From assembly GCA_964607765.1 (NCBI GenBank), contig CAZSNT010000034.1, forward strand, positions 4,157 through 68,156: a stretch of DNA of 64,000 nucleotides, written 5' to 3'. Under the pieces are notes generated by a model that worked only from the letters and a program-made list of their open reading frames with translations, did no database searches and was not told the origin of the DNA. A program made the translations under genes and the position numbers. This document shows, one piece after another, positions 24,587-32,800 of the stretch; within the stretch, counting starts at the first letter, position 1; each line of letters opens with the position of its first letter. The stretch comes from CAZSNT01 sp964607765 (GTDB lineage Bacteria; Verrucomicrobiota; Lentisphaeria; Oligosphaerales; JABHEG01).

Positions 24587-26677
24587 ATGAGTGACACGAA
24601 AGAGCATGATCTGACTCGAGTCTACGGTGAGAACCTGTTCAGTCTGAAGACGATGCGTGACTATCTGTCGGAGAACGCGTACACGTCGCTGAGCGCGACC
24701 ATCAATACGGGGTCGAGCTTGGACGCGAGTATTGCCGACGAGGTCGCGGAAGCGATGAAGACGTGGGCATTGGAGAAGGGCGCGACCCACTTCACGCACT
24801 GGTTCCAGCCGCTCACGGGCTCGACTGCCGAGAAGCACGACTCGTTTGTGACTCCCGACTTCACCGGCGGGGCCATTCTGAAATTCTCGGGTCAGGAGCT
24901 GATACAGGGCGAGCCGGATGCCTCGAGTTTCCCGTCCGGCGGTCTGCGCGCCACGTTCGAGGCGCGCGGCTACACGGCCTGGGATCCGACCAGCCCGGCG
25001 TTCATCAAAGAGAGCAGCAACGGCGCGACGCTGTGTATCCCGACCGTGTTCTGCGGCTACCACGGCGAGGCGCTGGACAAGAAGGCGCCGCTGATGCGTT
25101 CGATGAAGGCGCTCTCCGACCAGGTTTGCCGCCTCGGTGCGTTCTTCGGCATCGACTCTGAAGGCAAACGCGCCTACGCAACGCTGGGGCCGGAGCAGGA
25201 GTATTTCCTGGTCGACGCTGACCTTTACGAGCAGCGTCTGGACCTGATCCAGACGGGACGTACGCTCTTTGGCCGCACCCCTGCCAAGCACCAGCAGATG
25301 GACGACCACTACTTCGGCGCCATCAAGACGCGGGTGGTGGAGTTCATGTCGGATCTGGATCGTGAGCTGTGGCGTCTGGGCGTGCCGGCCCGTACACGAC
25401 ACAACGAGGTGTGTCCGGCGCAGTTCGAGATCGCTCCGATGTTCGAGGAACTGAATCTGGCTGTTGACCACAACATGATCATGATGGAGACGCTTCGCAG
25501 CGTTGCCGAGCAGCACGGTTTTGTCTGCCTGCTCCACGAGAAACCCTACGCGGGTGTGAACGGGTCCGGCAAGCACAACAACTGGGCGGTCTGCGGCCCG
25601 GACGGCAAGAACTGGCTGACCCCGGGCGACAACCCGCACGAGAACGCGAAGTTCCTGACCATGATCTGCGCGCTGATGAAGGCTGTCGATACGCATGCGG
25701 GCCTGTTGCGCGCCGCGGTTGCCTCGGCGGGGAACGACCACCGGCTGGGTGCTAACGAAGCGCCGCCCGCGATCCTGTCCATCTTCCTCGGCGAACAGTT
25801 GTTCGACGTTATCGAGCAGCTCGAGCAGGGCCGAGCGGAACGCTCCAAGGACGGCGGCACGATCGAGATCGGTGTGGACTCGCTGCCGCCGCTGCCGCGC
25901 GATGCCACGGACCGGAACCGCACGTCGCCCTTCGCTTTTACCGGCAACAAGTTCGAGTTCCGCGCGGTCGGGTCGAGCCACAGTTGTGCGGGCGCGAACG
26001 TCGTACTGAACACGATCGTGGCGGAAGCGCTCGACGAGATCTGCACGCAGCTCGATGCCGCGGCCGCCGCGGGGACCGACTTCAACGAGGCTCTGCAGGG
26101 CATCCTCCAGGCGTTGGTCCGGAAGCACAAGCGTATCCTGTTCAACGGCGACAACTACACCGACGACTGGAAGGTGGAAGCGGCAAGCCGTGGGCTGCCG
26201 GCACTGACGACCACGCCGGAGGCGCTCCCGGAGATCATCTCCGAGCAGGCGATCGCCACGTTCGGGAACTACAATGTGCTGTCCGAGAAGGAGCTGAAGT
26301 CGCGTTACGAAGTCTATCAGGGCGCCTACGACGAGACGATCGAGATCGAGGCGGTCTGCGGCTCGACGATTGTCAGGACGATGATCGTGCCAGCGGCAAT
26401 CGGCTACCGCGACACCCTTGCAGGCAGTATGTTAACGCTGAAGCAGGCTGGACTTGATGTGAGCGAGACAGCCCTGCTGCTCGAGGAGATGTCGACGAAG
26501 ACCGAGGCGCTGCTCAAGGCGTCACGTGAGTTGACTTCAGCCATCGAGGCGGGGTCAACGGCTGACAGGTTGGCGGCCCTCAACGCGGCTCGGGCGTGCG
26601 TGGATGCACTCGAGGCGTTGGTGCCGAGCGACGAATGGGTGTTGCCGTCCTACACGGAACTGATGTTCATGATGTGA
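24587..26677 (+). CDS. glnN: Glutamine synthetase type III
   Basis: 696 residues, the length of GSIII rather than GSI (about 470). Start ATG 24587 has AGGAGG seven bases upstream. Recognisable GSIII segments are THWFQPLTGSTAEKHDSF near the N-terminus, the catalytic TLGPEQEYFLVD, CPAQFEIAPMFEE, and the GVNGSGKHNNWAVCGPDG and EFRAVGSS regions of the active site. It makes glutamine from glutamate, ammonia and ATP as a hexameric or dodecameric cytosolic enzyme. The upstream sigma-54 promoter implies nitrogen-limitation control. The downstream asparagine-synthetase-like gene follows after 12 bp and is probably cotranscribed, making an ammonia-assimilation pair. Confidence 0.96.
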   Translation: MSDTKEHDLTRVYGENLFSLKTMRDYLSENAYTSLSATINTGSSLDASIADEVAEAMKTWALEKGATHFTHWFQPLTGSTAEKHDSFVTPDFTGGAILKFSGQELIQGEPDASSFPSGGLRATFEARGYTAWDPTSPAFIKESSNGATLCIPTVFCGYHGEALDKKAPLMRSMKALSDQVCRLGAFFGIDSEGKRAYATLGPEQEYFLVDADLYEQRLDLIQTGRTLFGRTPAKHQQMDDHYFGAIKTRVVEFMSDLDRELWRLGVPARTRHNEVCPAQFEIAPMFEELNLAVDHNMIMMETLRSVAEQHGFVCLLHEKPYAGVNGSGKHNNWAVCGPDGKNWLTPGDNPHENAKFLTMICALMKAVDTHAGLLRAAVASAGNDHRLGANEAPPAILSIFLGEQLFDVIEQLEQGRAERSKDGGTIEIGVDSLPPLPRDATDRNRTSPFAFTGNKFEFRAVGSSHSCAGANVVLNTIVAEALDEICTQLDAAAAAGTDFNEALQGILQALVRKHKRILFNGDNYTDDWKVEAASRGLPALTTTPEALPEIISEQAIATFGNYNVLSEKELKSRYEVYQGAYDETIEIEAVCGSTIVRTMIVPAAIGYRDTLAGSMLTLKQAGLDVSETALLLEEMSTKTEALLKASRELTSAIEAGSTADRLAALNAARACVDALEALVPSDEWVLPSYTELMFMM

Positions 26678-26689
26678 GAGGAATGATTG

Positions 26690-27739
26690 ATGACTGTTGA
26701 AACGATATCGCCCCTTGATCTTGGCATCCAGAGGATCGAGCCGGTCGACCTGGACAACGCCGACGTCAAGGCCGCCATGGATCAGGCCAGGAAGGCAATC
26801 GCCAACCCGCGGTTGCAGCAGATCCTGGAGGTCCGCACGGCCGTGCAGCAGTTCCTGTGTGCGGAACTCGTCTCGAACGGGTACGTGCACCCACCGATCT
26901 ACATGCTTGCGGGCTGCACGGATCCGCTGAACCATCTGACCTACCCGGCGCGCGTCAACTACTACGGCGAAGAGATTTCCGTGACCCAGTCTCTGATCCT
27001 GCAGAAGATGCTCATGGTCATGCTGTCGCCGGTCGGCAAGGTGTTCTGGGCATCCCCGAACATCCGCATGGAGATGAAAGTCGACCACAAGCACTACAAG
27101 TACACCACCGAGTTCATGCAGGTCGACTTCGAGAAGCGTAATGCCACCTACGACGAGATGCTCGAGACGCTCTCCGACATGGTACGCGGGCTCTACGCGC
27201 ACCTGAACGAGAACCATGGCGAGACGCTCGAAGAGATTCGCGGGGATCTCCTGCCCGAGATTCCGGGCCGCCTTCCTGTTTTCGATGCGGCCGCGACCAA
27301 GCGCGAGCAGGACTTGGCCGACGACGATGCCGTGGAGCATTGGGCCGGCACGCAGACCGGCGGTAAGCCGTTCATGGTAGTGAACCTGAAACGGGAAGCC
27401 TACGACTGCTACGACGACGAACTTGGGCGTTTCCTCAACTACGACGTGGTGCTGCCGCCCTGCGCGAACAACCCGAACCCGGTCGAGTGCCTGTCTGGCG
27501 CGGAGCGGACCCGTTCCATCCCGGATCTCGAACAGCGCATGGTCGATCTGGGGTATCCGCTGGAGTACTTCGCACCGTTTTTCGACTTGTTCGAGTCGCT
27601 GGACACGGGCGGCGGGAAGATCTCCTGTGCGGGCGCGGGCTTCGGCATCGAGCGCCTTACCTACGGCATCCTCGGGCTGCCGGCTGTGCACGAGGTGTAC
27701 CCGTTCCCCAGGATGGCAGAGGCGAAGATCGGTATCTGA
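26690..27739 (+). CDS. Archaeal-type asparagine synthetase A (AsnRS catalytic-domain paralogue)
   Basis: 349 residues from ATG 26690 with GAGAGGAA seven bases before it. It is a class II aminoacyl-tRNA synthetase catalytic core with no N-terminal anticodon-binding OB domain. Motif 2 appears as SPNIRMEM then HYKYTTEFMQVDFE near residues 122-145; motif 3 as CAGAGFGIERL near 317. The pattern matches the archaeal stand-alone paralogue of asparaginyl-tRNA synthetase shown in Pyrococcus to make asparagine from aspartate, ammonia and ATP. Genes of this type are often annotated as AsnRS, but the missing anticodon domain argues against tRNA charging. Its place behind a sigma-54-controlled glutamine synthetase supports an amide-nitrogen role. 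It is not homologous to E. coli AsnA in the simple sense. Confidence 0.8.
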   Translation: MTVETISPLDLGIQRIEPVDLDNADVKAAMDQARKAIANPRLQQILEVRTAVQQFLCAELVSNGYVHPPIYMLAGCTDPLNHLTYPARVNYYGEEISVTQSLILQKMLMVMLSPVGKVFWASPNIRMEMKVDHKHYKYTTEFMQVDFEKRNATYDEMLETLSDMVRGLYAHLNENHGETLEEIRGDLLPEIPGRLPVFDAAATKREQDLADDDAVEHWAGTQTGGKPFMVVNLKREAYDCYDDELGRFLNYDVVLPPCANNPNPVECLSGAERTRSIPDLEQRMVDLGYPLEYFAPFFDLFESLDTGGGKISCAGAGFGIERLTYGILGLPAVHEVYPFPRMAEAKIGI

Positions 27740-27789
27740 CCGCCTGCGGTCGTCGCGCCGAGAGGCTTGGCGGCGGGACTGCCCCGAAC

Positions 27790-27840
27790 GGCGTAGTTAA
27801 GCCGTGGAACGACCCCCACGTCCTTGTGCCGTGGGTGATC
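27790..27840 (-). repeat. REP-like hairpin, family 2, copy 2
   Basis: Reverse-strand reading gives CACCCACGGCACAAGGACGT then GGGGGTCGTTCC and a GGCTTAACTACGCC tail, close to the element at 11400-11444. The core is an imperfect hairpin of CCCACG with CGTGGG. It lies in the 228 bp spacer between the asparagine-synthetase-like gene and fucI. Confidence 0.65.
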
Positions 27841-27933
27841 GCGCCACGGTTTGTCTTGACGCTGCTCCAGGCCGCCCCAGCCCCGTGAGAGTTGCGCGAT
27901 TGCTCTGGAATTCCCGCGCCCGCGTTCCATATT

Positions 27934-27956
27934 TTGTGCTGAACTTTCAGTCACAA
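27934..27956. promoter_or_regulatory. Operator-like palindrome overlapping the fucI ribosome-binding region
   Basis: TTGTGCTGAA, two bases, TTCAGTCACAA form a 10 bp dyad with one bulged T. It ends on the first A of AAGGAG (27955-27960), the fucI ribosome-binding site. It could be a sugar-repressor operator or an RNA hairpin hiding the site. Confidence 0.5.
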
Positions 27957-27967
27957 GGAGACTTACC

Positions 27968-29779
27968 ATGGCAGAGGCAGCTGCATTTCAGGCGACATCC
28001 CCCGTAAACCGGCTCCGTGGCGGCCTTCCGAAGATCGGCATCCGCCCGACCATTGACGGACGTCTCGGCGGCGTGCGTGAATCCCTCGAAGACCAGACGA
28101 TGAACATGGCCAAACGTGCGGCCGAGTTCCTGTCCGCCAACCTCCGGCACGCGTGCGGCCTGCCGGTGGAGTGCGTGATCGCCGATTCGTGCATCGGCGG
28201 CGTCGCCGAAGCAGCCGCCTGCGCCGAGCAGTTCGCCAAGGAAGGCGTCGGTGTGTCGCTGACTGTCACGCCGGCCTGGTGCTATGGCTCCGAGACCATG
28301 GATATGGACCCGGTCATGCCCAAGGCCGTCTGGGGGTTCAATGGAACCGAGCGTCCCGGCGCCGTCTACCTGGCTGCTGTTCTGGCTGCCCACAGCCAGA
28401 AGGGCGTGCCGGCGTTCGGTATCTACGGCCGGGATGTTCAGGAAGCGTCGGACACGACGATTCCGGAGGACGTCCAAGTCAAGCTCCTGCGCTTCGCCCG
28501 GGCCGGACTCGCCGCGGCGCGGATGCGTGGCAAGTCCTATCTGTCGATGGGCAGTGTGTCCATGGGGATCGCGGGCTCGATCGTCAACCACGACCTCTTC
28601 GAGGAACACCTCGGCATGCGCGTGGAGTGTGTTGACATGAGCGAGTTCATTCGCCGGTTCGATCGCGGCATCTATGACAAGGCCGAATTCGAACGGGCGC
28701 TGGCCTGGGTGAAGGCTAACTGCGTCGAGGGCAAGGATCCCAACGATGCCGCCGTCCAGCACTCAGCCGAGCAGAAGGAGCGCTGCTGGGAGTTGTCCGT
28801 GAAGATGGCTCTGATTGGGCGCGACCTCATGGTCGGCAACCCGAACCTGGTCGCTGCAGGCTTTGGCGAGGAGGCCCTTGGGCACAACGCGATCCTGGGC
28901 GGTTTCCAGGGCCAGCGTCACTGGACAGACCACATGCCTAACGGGGACTTCCTGGAGGCCATGCTCAACTCCTCGTTCGACTGGAACGGCATCCGTCAGC
29001 CCTACCTGGTGGCCACTGAAAACGACTGCCTCAACGGTGTGGCCATGCTGTTCGGGCATCTGCTCACGAACACCGCACAGGTCTTCGCCGATGTGCGGAC
29101 CTATTGGAGCCCCGATGCCATTGCCCGGGTCACCGGCAAAATGCCGACCGGCCTGGCGGAAGGCGGGTTGATCCACCTGATCAACTCCGGCCCGGCCGCT
29201 CTGGACGGCACGGGCGAGCAGACGATTGACGGCAAGCCGGCCCTGAAGCCGTTCTGGGACATCAGCCCCGACGAGGCGGCGGCCTGCATGAATGCCACCC
29301 AATTCCGCTACGCTGAGCTTGGTTACTTCTGTGGCGGCGGCTACTCCACCGACTTCACCACCCGCGCAGGTATGCCCGTGACCATGACCCGCCTGAACCT
29401 GGTCAAAGGCCTGGGCCCGGTCCTCCAGATCGCCGAGGGCTCCACAGTCGAGTTGGCCAACGACATGCACGACGCACTCGACACGCGGACCAATCCCACG
29501 TGGCCCACCACGTGGTTTGCGCCGCGCCTCACCGGCTCCGGCCCGTTCAAAGACGTCTACTCCGTCATGAACAATTGGGGCGCTAACCACGGCGCGTTCT
29601 GCTACGGGCACGTCGGGGCCGACATCATGGCGCTGGCCTCCATCCTCCGCATCCCCGTCTGCATGCACAACGTCAACGAAGACGACATCTTCCGGCCCTC
29701 CGCCTGGAACGCTTTCGGGATGGACAAGGAAGGGTCGGACTACCGGGCCTGCCAGGCTTTCGGGCCGCTTTACGGCTGA
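27968..29779 (+). CDS. fucI: L-fucose isomerase
   Basis: 603 residues, close to the 591 of E. coli FucI. The N-terminus PKIGIRPTIDGRLGGVRESL is typical. Metal ligands known from E. coli (E337, D361, H528) align with E351 in ATENDCLNG, D375 in FADVRTYW and H541 in WGANHGAF, with nearly identical spacing. The enzyme interconverts L-fucose and L-fuculose (also D-arabinose and D-ribulose) in the cytoplasm using Mn2+. No fuculokinase or aldolase is adjacent, but nearby sulfatase and GH43 genes fit growth on sulfated, fucose-containing polysaccharides. AAGGAG lies seven bases before the start. A strong terminator follows. Confidence 0.95.
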   Translation: MAEAAAFQATSPVNRLRGGLPKIGIRPTIDGRLGGVRESLEDQTMNMAKRAAEFLSANLRHACGLPVECVIADSCIGGVAEAAACAEQFAKEGVGVSLTVTPAWCYGSETMDMDPVMPKAVWGFNGTERPGAVYLAAVLAAHSQKGVPAFGIYGRDVQEASDTTIPEDVQVKLLRFARAGLAAARMRGKSYLSMGSVSMGIAGSIVNHDLFEEHLGMRVECVDMSEFIRRFDRGIYDKAEFERALAWVKANCVEGKDPNDAAVQHSAEQKERCWELSVKMALIGRDLMVGNPNLVAAGFGEEALGHNAILGGFQGQRHWTDHMPNGDFLEAMLNSSFDWNGIRQPYLVATENDCLNGVAMLFGHLLTNTAQVFADVRTYWSPDAIARVTGKMPTGLAEGGLIHLINSGPAALDGTGEQTIDGKPALKPFWDISPDEAAACMNATQFRYAELGYFCGGGYSTDFTTRAGMPVTMTRLNLVKGLGPVLQIAEGSTVELANDMHDALDTRTNPTWPTTWFAPRLTGSGPFKDVYSVMNNWGANHGAFCYGHVGADIMALASILRIPVCMHNVNEDDIFRPSAWNAFGMDKEGSDYRACQAFGPLYG

Positions 29780-29802
29780 TCCCGCTGTAACCCCAGACCA
29801 CC

Positions 29803-29841
29803 AACGGCAGCGCTCGCTTCACGCGGCGCTGCCGTTTTTCT
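29803..29841. terminator. Intrinsic terminator of fucI (possibly bidirectional)
   Basis: AACGGCAGCGC (29803-29813) and GCGCTGCCGTT (29826-29836) form a perfect 11 bp stem followed by TTTC with five consecutive Ts spanning the stem end. It lies between convergent fucI and the DksA-type gene. Confidence 0.85.
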
Positions 29842-29891
29842 TGCCGGTTGATGCCGTCGCACGCCAACGAGCCCCAGCCGGAGTTCCGCTG

Positions 29892-30230
29892 TCAGGCGAA
29901 GGCAGCGCACCGTATGCAGGTCGTGCTTTCCGGCATGGCCATGATCCGGGCGGGTTGGATGGGCTGGCTGCAGAACTCGCAGTGTCCGAATTCCGGCGTA
30001 TCAATGTGCTGGAGCACGTATTCCAGCTTGGCGAGCCGATCTTTGGCGCGCTGCAGCGTCGCTTCGTTGACTTGCTTGTCGTACATGGCGCCCATGCGGC
30101 TGATCCGGCCGATGGCGTTGTCCGGTGCGATGGGGCCGCTGTCGCGCTGCTGCGCGGCTATCGCCTGGCGCGTCTCCTCGATCTTGACGGTAATGGCAGC
30201 CTTCATCTCAGCGCGTTGTTCTGCGTTCAT
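29892..30230 (-). CDS. TraR/DksA family C4 zinc finger protein
   Basis: 112 residues. The N-terminal two-thirds form a predicted coiled coil (residues about 1-75, with AEMKAAITVKIEETRQAIAA), followed by the four-cysteine zinc finger C-E-F-C ... C-I-R-C and an IPxAR-like turn (IQPARIMAMP). This is the DksA/TraR plan: the coiled coil enters the RNA polymerase secondary channel and modulates promoter opening, often with ppGpp. The acidic coiled-coil tip residues of DksA (DxxDxA) appear as SGPIAPDNAIGRI, typical of the short DksA-like group. It is convergent with fucI across the terminator. The start has only a weak ribosome-binding site. Confidence 0.85.
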   Translation of the reverse strand: MNAEQRAEMKAAITVKIEETRQAIAAQQRDSGPIAPDNAIGRISRMGAMYDKQVNEATLQRAKDRLAKLEYVLQHIDTPEFGHCEFCSQPIQPARIMAMPESTTCIRCAAFA

Positions 30231-30417
30231 GGGCGAACCGCTCAGGTGTTGAACATGGTGGTGACTCGGGCAGGAACCGTACAGCCGGGCACCGGGGAAT
30301 ACAATGCCCCGATGGAGCGTGTGGCGGTTTGTAGTGGCCCTTCGCTGTCAGTGTCGTTGGGGGCACGCGACCGCGGAGCGGCGCGCTACGACGGGAACGC
30401 CTGGCAGCTTGGCAGCG

Positions 30418-30446
30418 TTGACAAAACGGGAACAAATGTATACCGT
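30418..30446 (+). promoter_or_regulatory. Putative promoter of the Phd/PIN pair
   Basis: TTGACA at 30418-30423 is followed at 15-17 bases by TATACC/TACCGT (30439-30446). The spacing is imperfect. The partial palindrome GTATAC at the -10 position could serve antitoxin autoregulation. Confidence 0.4.
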
Positions 30447-30488
30447 TATGTAGTGCGTTTCTGCTGAACCGTAACCGGGATGCGATCA

Positions 30489-30779
30489 ATGAAGTTCGTC
30501 AGCGTACGGGATTTCCGAAACCAGACTGCCAGAATCCGCAAGGAACTGCAGGCAGAGCACGAAGTGGTCGTTACATCCAACGGCAAGCCCGTCGCCATTC
30601 TGGCCGAGGTGGACGAGGAGAGCCTGGAGGAACGCCTCCGTGCGCTGCGGCGCGAGCGTGTGCAGCGGATGCTCAGCCGCACCCGGGCGCGGGCCAGAAG
30701 CGCGGGGTTGGCCGAGATGAGCATGGATGAGATCAACGCCGAAATCCATGCAGCGCGGAGCGAACGGGGCGGGGCGTGA
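30489..30779 (+). CDS. Phd/YefM family antitoxin
   Basis: 96 residues from ATG 30489 (GGGA eight bases upstream; ATG 30480 is an alternative). The N-terminus MKFVSVRDFRNQTARIRKEL followed by VVVTSNGKPVAILAEV is the classic Phd/YefM DNA-binding fold: a strand, the R-x-x-(N/S) helix and a T-x-x-G-x-P-V-A-(I/V)-(L/I) strand pair. The C-terminal half is charged and helical and would bind the toxin. Its stop overlaps the toxin start (GTGA). It is expected to neutralise the PIN RNase and repress its own promoter. Confidence 0.88.
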   Translation: MKFVSVRDFRNQTARIRKELQAEHEVVVTSNGKPVAILAEVDEESLEERLRALRRERVQRMLSRTRARARSAGLAEMSMDEINAEIHAARSERGGA

Positions 30780-31189
30780 GGGTCGTCATCGACACCAATG
30801 TGCTTGTGTCGGGCCTGCTGACGTCTCACGGCCCGTGCGGACAGATTGTGCAGCTGGCCCTGGACGAGCAGGTGAACTGGCAGGTCGATCACCGCATTCT
30901 ACGTGAGTATAGGCAGGTTCTCTCCCGGCCGAAGTTCCAGATGCTGGCGTGTGACGTGTCCGAGGTGTGCGCCACTGTCGAGGCCTGCAGCGAGTTCGTG
31001 ATTGCGCTGCCCTTGCGCGCAGAACTGCCTGACTTGTCGGACCGGCCCTTCCTGGAGGTCGCCCACGCTGCGGGGGCCGTGCTCGTGACGGGGAATCTGC
31101 GTCACTTTCCGCCTGACTGTCGGGGCGCCGTACGTGTGTTCTCGCCCCGGGAGTTTCTTGACTACCTTGCCTCTTCCTCGTCGCCGTAG
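30776..31189 (+). CDS. PIN domain toxin (VapC-like ribonuclease)
   Basis: 137 residues, GTG start overlapping the antitoxin stop by four bases. It has the PIN acidic residues: D6 in VVIDTNVLVSG, E44 in ILREYRQVL and D89 in DLSDRPFLEVA, with the later TGNLRHFP strand. This subgroup (COG1569-type) is a usual partner of Phd/YefM or RHH antitoxins and acts as a Mg2+-dependent RNase. Its 3' end overlaps the end of the convergent GH43 gene by 28 bp. Toxicity is inferred from the family. Confidence 0.88.
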   Translation: MRVVIDTNVLVSGLLTSHGPCGQIVQLALDEQVNWQVDHRILREYRQVLSRPKFQMLACDVSEVCATVEACSEFVIALPLRAELPDLSDRPFLEVAHAAGAVLVTGNLRHFPPDCRGAVRVFSPREFLDYLASSSSP

Positions 31190-32784
31190 CCGGGTCCGTC
31201 ATAGCTGTAGTGGAACCAGTCGACGTCGATGTGGCCTGCTTCCGCCGCGTTGTTCCAGCAGAAGAAGCCCAGCCGGTCGCCTGTCCACTTGCCGAATTCG
31301 AGCGTGAATACCGGGCCGAAGTCCGAGTAGGTCTCGCCATCCGCGCTATAGGCGAACCGCGCTTGATTGCCGTCGTTCGAGGTCCGGATCCAAAGGTCAT
31401 CACCAGAGAGTTCCGGGCCGTCGGTCAGCGTGCCTTTGCCGTTGAAGAAGAGTCGCTTTGTCCCGTCGTCGTCCATGTGAACGCCGAGCAGGTGATAGAC
31501 GCCGCCGAAGCGCACAAACCCCGCGCGCTGTCCCGGCGCCATCCCGGCCAGGTCAAACCGGGCTTCCGCCTCACCCCAGGTGGTTCCCATGATGCGTTGG
31601 CTCACCGTATTGCAGGCGCCCCAGAAACCGCCGTCGCCGACCGGGACACTGGCGCGCAGCCGCAGCCAGCCCGGGCGCTCGGTCAGGGACCAGTGCGTGT
31701 CGCGCGGGTTGTGGTTCCACTCCCACTGCAGCCCGAGCGTGGACGTGTCGAACTCGTCGCTGCTCGGCGGCGCGGTGACGGGGTGGCCCTGGATCGGCTT
31801 GCGGCAGCGCAACACCGGTTCGCCGATCCCGTCGCCGTCCGTGTCCTCGCCGATGATCGGCCAGCCATCGATCCACGTCACCGGTTGAAGGCACTGCGGG
31901 CGGCCCTGGAACGGGCTCTCGATGTTCTGGATCAGCTGGTGCGTGTACCACCACGAGCCGTCTGGCGCCCGCATGAACCCGCCCTGGCTGCAGCTGCGAA
32001 TCACGCCGTTACCGCGCTCCATGATCACGCGCAGGTCGTAGGGCCCGGTGATGCTGTCCGTCTTCGAGCGCAGCGCAAGCTGCTTGCGGTCGCCGCTGTC
32101 CGCCCGCGGGTCGTCCGGCCGGCGCGGGTCGGGTCGGTACCACTGCGCGAAGAAGATGAACCAGCGCCCTTCGATGCGCATGATCTTCGCGGCCTCCGCC
32201 CCTAACCCCGTGTGGATCACCGTGCCCTCGTCAAGGAGTTCCCGACCGTCCCAGCTCATCTTGAACAGCCGCAGTTCATTGTTGCCGTCCTCCCCTTTGC
32301 CGGCGTGGCACACCAGGTAGGCCTGTTTCTTTTCGTCGTCCCAGGTGACCGCGGGGTCGGTCCACCGCGTTCGCGCCAGCATCAGGTGCGGCTCGGTCCA
32401 CGGCCCACGGATATCATCGGCCGAGCTCATGTACAGACCGTGTTGCGCGTCGATCTGGTAGCAGTACCACATGCCGTCGTGGTACGCGAGATCACCGGCC
32501 CACGTGCCGAACCGGTAGCCGTCCATGCGGTCCCAGTTGTATTCCGGTGCCCAGGACAGCGTGGGCCACACGTGCCCGATCGTGGTCCAGTTCACCATGT
32601 CCCTGGACTCCAGAATGACCATGCCGGGGGCCATGTGTTGCTTGGACGAGATCATGTAGTAGGTGTCGCCCACCTGCTGTACGGCCACATCCGGGTAGTC
32701 CGCGTTCAGGATCGGGTTGCGGTACGTGCCGTCGCCCTGATCGCCCCAGGATCCGGTCTTCGGGGTGTCGCTGTTTCGGGTCAT
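31162..32784 (-). CDS. Glycoside hydrolase family 43 protein
   Basis: 540 residues. The N-terminal five-bladed propeller begins with YRNPILNADYPDVAVQQVGD, where the aspartate of ADYPD is the GH43 general base. Further blades carry the typical RWTDPAVTWDD segment. After about residue 330 a concanavalin-type C-terminal domain follows (DEFDTSTLGLQWEWNHNP), as in GH43 beta-xylosidases and arabinofuranosidases. Substrate is therefore likely a xylose- or arabinose-containing glycan, but subfamily specificity cannot be read with certainty. No signal peptide is visible, so it may act in the cytoplasm on imported oligosaccharides. It lies 16 bp behind the sulfatase gene and is probably cotranscribed. 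Confidence 0.9.
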   Translation of the reverse strand: MTRNSDTPKTGSWGDQGDGTYRNPILNADYPDVAVQQVGDTYYMISSKQHMAPGMVILESRDMVNWTTIGHVWPTLSWAPEYNWDRMDGYRFGTWAGDLAYHDGMWYCYQIDAQHGLYMSSADDIRGPWTEPHLMLARTRWTDPAVTWDDEKKQAYLVCHAGKGEDGNNELRLFKMSWDGRELLDEGTVIHTGLGAEAAKIMRIEGRWFIFFAQWYRPDPRRPDDPRADSGDRKQLALRSKTDSITGPYDLRVIMERGNGVIRSCSQGGFMRAPDGSWWYTHQLIQNIESPFQGRPQCLQPVTWIDGWPIIGEDTDGDGIGEPVLRCRKPIQGHPVTAPPSSDEFDTSTLGLQWEWNHNPRDTHWSLTERPGWLRLRASVPVGDGGFWGACNTVSQRIMGTTWGEAEARFDLAGMAPGQRAGFVRFGGVYHLLGVHMDDDGTKRLFFNGKGTLTDGPELSGDDLWIRTSNDGNQARFAYSADGETYSDFGPVFTLEFGKWTGDRLGFFCWNNAAEAGHIDVDWFHYSYDGPGYGDEEEAR

Positions 32785-32800
32785 GACGGAGCTCCGGATG

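Noticed and set aside
26690..27739. Genuine asparaginyl-tRNA synthetase
   Set aside because: The anticodon-binding OB domain is absent and the length (349) equals the catalytic core alone.
29841..30467. Plus-strand open frame across the DksA-type gene
   Set aside because: Antisense to a well-supported zinc finger gene; product has no domain and no ribosome-binding site.
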